Below are positions 59,279-64,000 of a stretch of DNA of 64,000 nucleotides, piece after piece (positions within the stretch are counted from its first letter, which is position 1; the number at the start of each line of letters is the position of its first letter). A program made the translations under genes and the position numbers. Source of the DNA: Frigoribacterium sp. ACAM 257 (GTDB lineage Bacteria > Actinomycetota > Actinomycetes > Actinomycetales > Microbacteriaceae); contig NZ_VOLO01000001.1 of NCBI RefSeq assembly GCF_007954365.1, positions 620,001 to 684,000 on the forward strand. The letters are read 5' to 3'. The notes below the pieces were generated by a model. That model searched no databases. It saw nothing but the letters and a program-made list of their open reading frames with translations, and was not told the DNA's origin.

Positions 59279-60682
59279 TTGTCGCAGAACCCCCTCGCCC
59301 CTGCCTGGCTGCTCGAGCCCGACGACGTCGACGCCCTCGCCGCCTCGGTCTGGTCCCGCGGTTCGCAGCGTGGCGACGACGGCGTCGTCGCGGTCGCCGG
59401 CGTCCCCGCCACCGAGCTCGTCGCCCGCCACGGCAGCCCGCTCTACGTCGTCGACGAGGACGACTTCCGAGGCAGGGCCCGCGGCGCGAAGGAGGCGTTC
59501 GACCGAGAGCTCGGACGCATCGGCACCAGCGCGATCGTCTACTACGCCGCGAAGGCGTTCCTCTCCGTCGAGGTCGCGCGCTGGGTGGCCGAGGCGGGCC
59601 TCCGCGTCGACATCTGCACGGGCGGCGAGTTCGCCGTCGCCGCGGCGGCCGGCGTCGAGCCCTCGCGCATGGCGTTCCACGGCAACAACAAGTCGCTCGC
59701 CGAGATCGACCGCACCGTCGCGGCGGGCATCGGCAACATCGTCGTCGACAACGCGGACGAGGTCGTGCGGGTCGCCGAGGCGGCGTCGCGTCACGGCGTC
59801 GTCCAGTCCGTCCGCGTCCGGGTCAACAGCGGCGTGCACGCGTCGACCCACGACTACCTCGCCACCGCACGCGAAGACCAGAAGTTCGGCATCACCCTCG
59901 CCGACGCGCCCGCCGTGGTCGCCGAGATCCGTCGTCGTCCCTCCCTGCGGTTCCTCGGTCTGCACTCGCACATCGGCTCCCAGATCTTCGGCTCGGACGG
60001 GTTCGGCGAGGCCGCACGCCGCCTCCTCTCCCTGCACGCCGACCTGCTCGCCGGCGGTCCCGTCCCCGAGCTCAACCTCGGCGGCGGATTCGGCATCGCG
60101 TACACGTCGGTCGACGACGCTCGCCCGCTCGACGAGCTGGCGGCGGCGCTGGCCGACATCGTCGCGGCGGAGTGCGCGAGGCTCGGCATCTCGCTGCCGG
60201 TGGTGGCCGTCGAGCCCGGCCGGGTGATCGCCGGGCCCGCCGGCACCACGCTCTACACGGTGGGGACGGTCAAGGACGTCGCGGTCACGCTCGACGAGCG
60301 CACCGGCGAGACCGCCGTGCGACGCTACGTCAGCGTCGACGGCGGCATGAGCGACAACGCGCGCCCGGCCCTCTACGAGGCCGACTACTCCGCACGTGTC
60401 GTGAGCCGCGCCTCCTCGGCGGGCCCCGCCCTCGTCAGGGTCGCGGGCAAGCACTGCGAGAGCGGCGACCTCGTCGTGCTGGCCGAGTACCTCCCCGCCG
60501 ACGTCGCGCCGGGCGACCTGCTGGGCGTGCCCGCGACGGGCGCCTACTGCTGGAGCCTCGCGAGCAACTACAACCACGTCGGGCGCCCCCCGGTCGTCGC
60601 GGTGCGAGACGGGTCCTCCCGGGTCGTCGTGCGCGGCGAGACCGAGGCCGACCTGCTGGCCCGCGACGCCGGTCTCGACTGA
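59279..60682 (+). CDS. lysA: Diaminopimelate decarboxylase
   Basis: 467 residues. This PLP enzyme makes lysine from meso-diaminopimelate. The PLP lysine is in [30 protein letters not shown], and the C-terminal CESGDLV motif with the active-site Cys are present. The start is probably TTG 59279 ([21 protein letters not shown]); no nearby ATG or GTG fits, and family members begin with a similar sequence. TAGGCT at 59233-59238 is a possible -10 about 40 nt upstream. It lies in the aspartate-pathway block. Confidence 0.93.
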   Translation: MSQNPLAPAWLLEPDDVDALAASVWSRGSQRGDDGVVAVAGVPATELVARHGSPLYVVDEDDFRGRARGAKEAFDRELGRIGTSAIVYYAAKAFLSVEVARWVAEAGLRVDICTGGEFAVAAAAGVEPSRMAFHGNNKSLAEIDRTVAAGIGNIVVDNADEVVRVAEAASRHGVVQSVRVRVNSGVHASTHDYLATAREDQKFGITLADAPAVVAEIRRRPSLRFLGLHSHIGSQIFGSDGFGEAARRLLSLHADLLAGGPVPELNLGGGFGIAYTSVDDARPLDELAAALADIVAAECARLGISLPVVAVEPGRVIAGPAGTTLYTVGTVKDVAVTLDERTGETAVRRYVSVDGGMSDNARPALYEADYSARVVSRASSAGPALVRVAGKHCESGDLVVLAEYLPADVAPGDLLGVPATGAYCWSLASNYNHVGRPPVVAVRDGSSRVVVRGETEADLLARDAGLD

Positions 60683-60768
60683 CCCTCGCTCCGCACGTCA
60701 CCCGACCACCCCCCTTTCCCCCAGCTCACGGCGCCCCGACCGGGACCGCCTCCAGAGAACGGATCACC

Positions 60769-62103
60769 ATGGACGAATACCGCGACGTGAGGGTCGCCCT
60801 GCTGGGCGCCGGATCGGTCGGGTCGCAGGTGGCCCGCCTGCTCCTCGAGCACGGAGACGAGCTCGCGGGGCGGGCCGGCGCCGGCCTGCAGCTGGTGGGC
60901 ATCGGCGTCCGCGACGTCGACGCGCCGCGCGACGTCGACCTGCCGCGCGAGCTGTTGACGACCGACCTCGAGTCGCTGATCCTGGGGGCCGACATCGTCG
61001 TCGAGCTCATGGGCGGCCTCGAGCCGGCTCGTCACCACGTGCTCCAGGCTCTGCTGTCGGGGGCCGACGTCGTGACGGGCAACAAGGCGCTGCTCGCGCA
61101 CCACGGCCCCGAGCTGTTCGCGGCGGCCGAGCAGGTCGGCGCACAGCTCTACTACGAGGCGGCCGTCGCCGGCGCCATCCCGATCATCCGGCCGCTGCGC
61201 GACAGCCTCGCGGGCGACCGCATCCGCCGCATCATGGGCATCGTCAACGGCACGACGAACTTCATCCTCGACCGGATGGACACGGACGGCGACACCCTGG
61301 AGGACGCCCTCGCGACGGCGACCGAGCTGGGCTACGCCGAGGCCGACCCCACGGCCGACATCGAGGGCTTCGACGCGGCCCAGAAGGCGAGCATCCTCGC
61401 GAGCCTCGCCTTCCACACGACGGTGCCCCTCTCGGCCGTGCACCGCGAGGGCATCACGTCCGTGACGCACGAGCAGGTGCAGGCGGCACGCAAGGCCGGC
61501 TACGTGGTCAAGATCCTGGCGATCTGCGAGCGCCTCACCGACGCCGACGGCGTCGACGGGGTCAGCGCACGCGTCTACCCCGCGCTCGTCCCGCTCGACC
61601 ACCCGCTCGCCGCCGTGCACGGCGCGAAGAACGCGGTGTTCGTCGAGGCCGAGGCCGCAGGCGACCTGATGTTCTACGGCGCCGGCGCCGGCGGAGTGGA
61701 GACCGCGTCGGCGGTGCTCGGCGACCTCGTGTCGGCTGCGCGCCGCCACGTGGTCGGCGGCCCGGGCGTCGCGGAGTCGACCCAGGCCGACCTGGCCGTC
61801 CTGCCCATCGGGCACGTGGTGACGAGATACCAGATCACCCTCGACGTGGCCGACCAGCCCGGCGTCCTGGCCGAGGTCGCGACGGTGCTCAGCCGACACG
61901 GCGTCAGCGTGCACAGCGTCGAGCAGACCGGGGGCCTCGAGCCCGGCGCGTCACGCGACGAGGAGGCGGCCCCCGCGACCGCTACCCTGATCATCGGCAC
62001 GCACCGTGCCCGCGAGTCCGACCTCGCCGCCACGGTCGTCGCCCTCCGCAACACCACGGTCGTGAACACCGTCACGAGCGTGCTGAGAGTCGAAGGAGCC
62101 TGA
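60769..62103 (+). CDS. hom: Homoserine dehydrogenase
   Basis: 444 residues. Rossmann NAD(P) loop [17 protein letters not shown], catalytic region [38 protein letters not shown] and [21 protein letters not shown]-terminal ACT domain (about 350-444: [33 protein letters not shown]) fits feedback inhibition by threonine. ATG 60769 is chosen; the frame is open upstream inside lysA. Its stop overlaps the thrC start by 1 nt (TGATG). Confidence 0.97.
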   Translation: MDEYRDVRVALLGAGSVGSQVARLLLEHGDELAGRAGAGLQLVGIGVRDVDAPRDVDLPRELLTTDLESLILGADIVVELMGGLEPARHHVLQALLSGADVVTGNKALLAHHGPELFAAAEQVGAQLYYEAAVAGAIPIIRPLRDSLAGDRIRRIMGIVNGTTNFILDRMDTDGDTLEDALATATELGYAEADPTADIEGFDAAQKASILASLAFHTTVPLSAVHREGITSVTHEQVQAARKAGYVVKILAICERLTDADGVDGVSARVYPALVPLDHPLAAVHGAKNAVFVEAEAAGDLMFYGAGAGGVETASAVLGDLVSAARRHVVGGPGVAESTQADLAVLPIGHVVTRYQITLDVADQPGVLAEVATVLSRHGVSVHSVEQTGGLEPGASRDEEAAPATATLIIGTHRARESDLAATVVALRNTTVVNTVTSVLRVEGA

Positions 62104-63185
62104 TGGCCCACCAGTGGCAGGGTGTCCTGCGCGAGTACGCCGACCGTCTCGACGTCACGGAGGCGACTCCCGTCGTCACCCTCGGCGAGGGCGGCACGCC
62201 CCTCATCCCGGCACCGGCGCTGTCCGCGCGCACCGGGGCGAAGGTGTTCGTCAAGTACGAGGGCATGAACCCGACCGGCTCCTTCAAGGACCGCGGCATG
62301 ACGATGGCCATCTCGAAGGCCGTCGAGCACGGAGCGAAGGCCGTCATCTGCGCCTCGACCGGCAACACGTCGGCGTCGGCCGCCGCGTACGCCGCCCACG
62401 CGGGCATCACCGCGGCGGTCCTCGTGCCCGAGGGCAAGATCGCCATGGGCAAGCTGAGCCAGGCCGTCGCGCACAACGGCCAGCTCATCCAGATCCAGGG
62501 CAACTTCGACGACTGCCTCGACATCGCGCGCGACCTGGCCGCCAACTACCCGGTGCACCTCGTCAACTCGGTCAACAACGACCGCATCGAGGGGCAGAAG
62601 ACCGCGGCGTTCGAGGTCGTCGACGTGCTCGGCGACGCCCCGGACTTCCACTTCCTCCCCGTGGGGAACGCCGGCAACTACACGGCGTACACCCGCGGCT
62701 ACCGCGAGGACGTCGAGGCCGGCCGGTCGACGCGCCTGCCGCGCATGTTCGGCTTCCAGGCGTCCGGCTCGGCGCCCATCGTGGCCGGCGAGGTCGTGAA
62801 GCACCCCGAGACCATCGCGAGCGCGATCCGGATCGGCAACCCCGCCTCCTGGCAGCTGGCACTCGAGGCCCGCGACCTCACGAACGGCTGGTTCGGCGCC
62901 ATCACCGACGACGCCATCCTCGCGGCGCAGAAGATCCTGGCGGCCGAGGTCGGCGTCTTCGTCGAGCCGGCCTCGGCCATCAGCGTGGCTGGCCTGCTCG
63001 AGCGCTCCGACGCGGGAGTCGTCCCGGCGGGCGCGACGGTCGTCCTCACGGTCACGGGCCACGGCCTGAAGGACCCGCAGTGGGCGCTGCGCCGCGCCGA
63101 CGGCTCCGAGGTCACGCCGACGGTCGTCGAGAGCGACACCTCGCGCGTCGCCGAGGTGCTCGGGCTCGTCCCGGCGTCTGCATGA
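62103..63185 (+). CDS. thrC: Threonine synthase
   Basis: 360 residues. This PLP enzyme makes threonine from homoserine phosphate. The PLP lysine is in [16 protein letters not shown], and [34 protein letters not shown] and [18 protein letters not shown] are typical of the short (class II-like) ThrC. Start ATG 62103. The stop leads into a 6-codon relay ORF before thrB. Confidence 0.97.
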   Translation: MAHQWQGVLREYADRLDVTEATPVVTLGEGGTPLIPAPALSARTGAKVFVKYEGMNPTGSFKDRGMTMAISKAVEHGAKAVICASTGNTSASAAAYAAHAGITAAVLVPEGKIAMGKLSQAVAHNGQLIQIQGNFDDCLDIARDLAANYPVHLVNSVNNDRIEGQKTAAFEVVDVLGDAPDFHFLPVGNAGNYTAYTRGYREDVEAGRSTRLPRMFGFQASGSAPIVAGEVVKHPETIASAIRIGNPASWQLALEARDLTNGWFGAITDDAILAAQKILAAEVGVFVEPASAISVAGLLERSDAGVVPAGATVVLTVTGHGLKDPQWALRRADGSEVTPTVVESDTSRVAEVLGLVPASA

Positions 63186-63202
63186 CCGAGGCACGCCGAT
63201 GA
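63182..63202 (+). CDS. Six-codon relay ORF between thrC and thrB
   Basis: ATG 63182-63184 overlaps the thrC stop (ATGA). It encodes MTEARR and stops with TGA at 63200-63202, overlapping the thrB ATG (63199-63201). Both junctions use the same ATGA-type overlap used elsewhere in the window. It may carry terminating ribosomes into thrB. Structure seen; function inferred. Confidence 0.4.
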   Translation: MTEARR

Positions 63203-64000
63203 CCAAGGTGGGCGACCCGCGCTCGGTCCTGGTCCGGGTGCCGGCGACGTCCGCGAACCTCGGGCCGGGCTTCGACACGCTCGGGCTGGCCGTCTCCCTG
63301 TACGACGAGCTCGTGGTCACGACGACCACGAGCCCGGGCGTCGAGGTGCACGTCGAGGGGGTCGGCGCCGGCGAGGTACCCACCGACGAGGGCAACCTCG
63401 TCGTGCAGGCGATCGCCGCGGCCTACGCGTCGGTCGGGCAGCCGCTGCCGGGGCTCCGGCTCCGGGCGCGCAACGTCATCCCGCACGGCCGCGGCCTCGG
63501 CTCGTCCGCCGCCGCCATCGTCTCCGGCGTCGTCGCGGCCAAGGGCCTGCTCGAGGGCGTCGTCGACTTCTCGTCCGCCGACCTGCTGCGTGTGGCGACC
63601 GAGATGGAGGGCCACGCCGACAACGTCGCGCCCGCCCTGTTCGGCGGACTGACCATCGCGTGGATGACCTCGTCCGGGCCGGCCCACAAGCGCCTGCTGG
63701 TGCACCGTGGCGTGTCGCCCGTCGTCTTCGTGCCGCAGTCGACCCTGTCGACCAAGCTCGCACGCAGCCTCCAGCCGGCGTCGGTGCCGCACGAGGACGC
63801 GACGTTCAACGTGTCCCGCTCGGCGCTGCTCGTGGCGGCCCTGATCCAGAGCCCCGAGCTGCTCCTCGCCGCGACGGAGGACAGGCTCCACCAGAGCTAC
63901 CGGGCGAGCGCCATGCCCGAGACCGATGCCCTGATCACGATGCTGAGGAACGCCGGCCTGGCCGCCGTCGTCTCCGGCGCGGGTCCCTCGCTGCTGGTCC
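63199..64000 (+). CDS. thrB: Homoserine kinase (partial, runs off the window)
   Basis: GHMP-family kinase that phosphorylates homoserine. About 267 residues are visible; the C-terminus is cut. RVPATSANLGPGFDTLGLAVSLYDE (motif 1), the ATP loop VIPHGRGLGSSAAAIVSGVVAA (motif 2), EMEGHADNVAPALFGGLTIAW, and the start of motif 3 VSGAGPSLLV. ATG 63199 ([10 protein letters not shown]) is chosen. It is coupled to thrC by the relay ORF. Confidence 0.95.
   Translation, partial: MTKVGDPRSVLVRVPATSANLGPGFDTLGLAVSLYDELVVTTTTSPGVEVHVEGVGAGEVPTDEGNLVVQAIAAAYASVGQPLPGLRLRARNVIPHGRGLGSSAAAIVSGVVAAKGLLEGVVDFSSADLLRVATEMEGHADNVAPALFGGLTIAWMTSSGPAHKRLLVHRGVSPVVFVPQSTLSTKLARSLQPASVPHEDATFNVSRSALLVAALIQSPELLLAATEDRLHQSYRASAMPETDALITMLRNAGLAAVVSGAGPSLLV

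Larger units (their letters stand above)
2312..61968. repeat. Dispersed 10-mer CGAGGAGGCG/CGCCTCCTCG, at least 26 copies
   Basis: The plus strand reads CGAGGAGGCG at 2312, 13009, 28462, 31953, 34307, 35290, 38346, 39191, 42336, 47218, 49213, 49346, 51784, 56183 and 61959. It reads CGCCTCCTCG at 13489, 18683, 27441, 31055, 35163, 38401, 42728, 47493, 52262, 55122 and 60409. Most copies are inside genes, in different frames. A rough composition-based guess for this 10-mer is about one copy, so it is strongly over-represented. Role unknown. Confidence 0.85.

Noticed and set aside
1-64000. CRISPR arrays, insertion sequences, prophage or integrase genes
   Set aside because: No regular direct repeats with spacers, no transposase or integrase motifs and no attachment-site duplication at the tRNA-Arg gene were seen.

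Overview
This 64 kb window is about 70% G+C or higher and has the gene order of an actinobacterial chromosome. Supporting signs are an alpha-ketoglutarate decarboxylase of Kgd type, a SigH/SigR-RsrA pair next to aroA and rsgA, a GuaB1-type reductase, IdeR/DtxR boxes, and the argS-lysA-hom-thrC-thrB block. The best guess is family Microbacteriaceae; genus is not resolved. I see no insertion sequence, prophage, CRISPR array or rRNA. The window opens inside rsgA and closes inside thrB, so both are partial.

Layout. 1-4.4 kb: rsgA and aroA (minus) diverge from an ECF sigma factor and its zinc anti-sigma factor, with a sigma-R-like promoter between them. 4.5-15.3 kb: kgd, guaB1, two overlapping CNNM/CorC transporters, an old yellow enzyme with a HAD hydrolase, and a NAD(P)HX dehydratase. 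15.3-20.3 kb: a YceI protein, a polar amino-acid ABC operon, a GT87-like membrane glycosyltransferase coupled to a thiamine-binding protein. 20.5-27 kb: a secreted ASH-domain protein, a DHA1 efflux pump behind a dyad, and a three-gene two-component system. 27-35 kb: metX/metY, SDR, DUF2071, an orphan gene behind an AT-rich dyad, and a coupled phosphoribosyltransferase / S51-like / ung set. 35-46.8 kb: acetyltransferase, amidase, five-gene peptide ABC operon, two siderophore-interacting proteins with iron boxes, and an SDR / HEAVH / flavoprotein operon. 46.9-54.8 kb: csbD, enoyl-CoA hydratase/arginase-fold pair, an acyltransferase-pspA pair beside a TPM protein, DUF3592, EamA and a small protein. 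54.9-64 kb: tRNA-Arg(CCG), a PNPOx-like flavoprotein, a C26 amidotransferase, then argS, a DUF2993 protein, lysA, hom, thrC and thrB.

Metabolically the window joins two aspartate-family branches: hom/thrC/thrB (threonine), lysA (lysine), and metX/metY (homoserine to homocysteine). Genes are packed with many 4-nt ATGA/GTGA overlaps. Many starts lie 6-7 nt after a TANNNT -10 box, so leaderless transcription looks common. The most unexpected signal is a dispersed 10-mer, CGAGGAGGCG/CGCCTCCTCG, which I located 26 times on both strands, mostly inside genes and in several reading frames. Long antisense ORFs opposite kgd, argS and others are high-GC artefacts and are left out.
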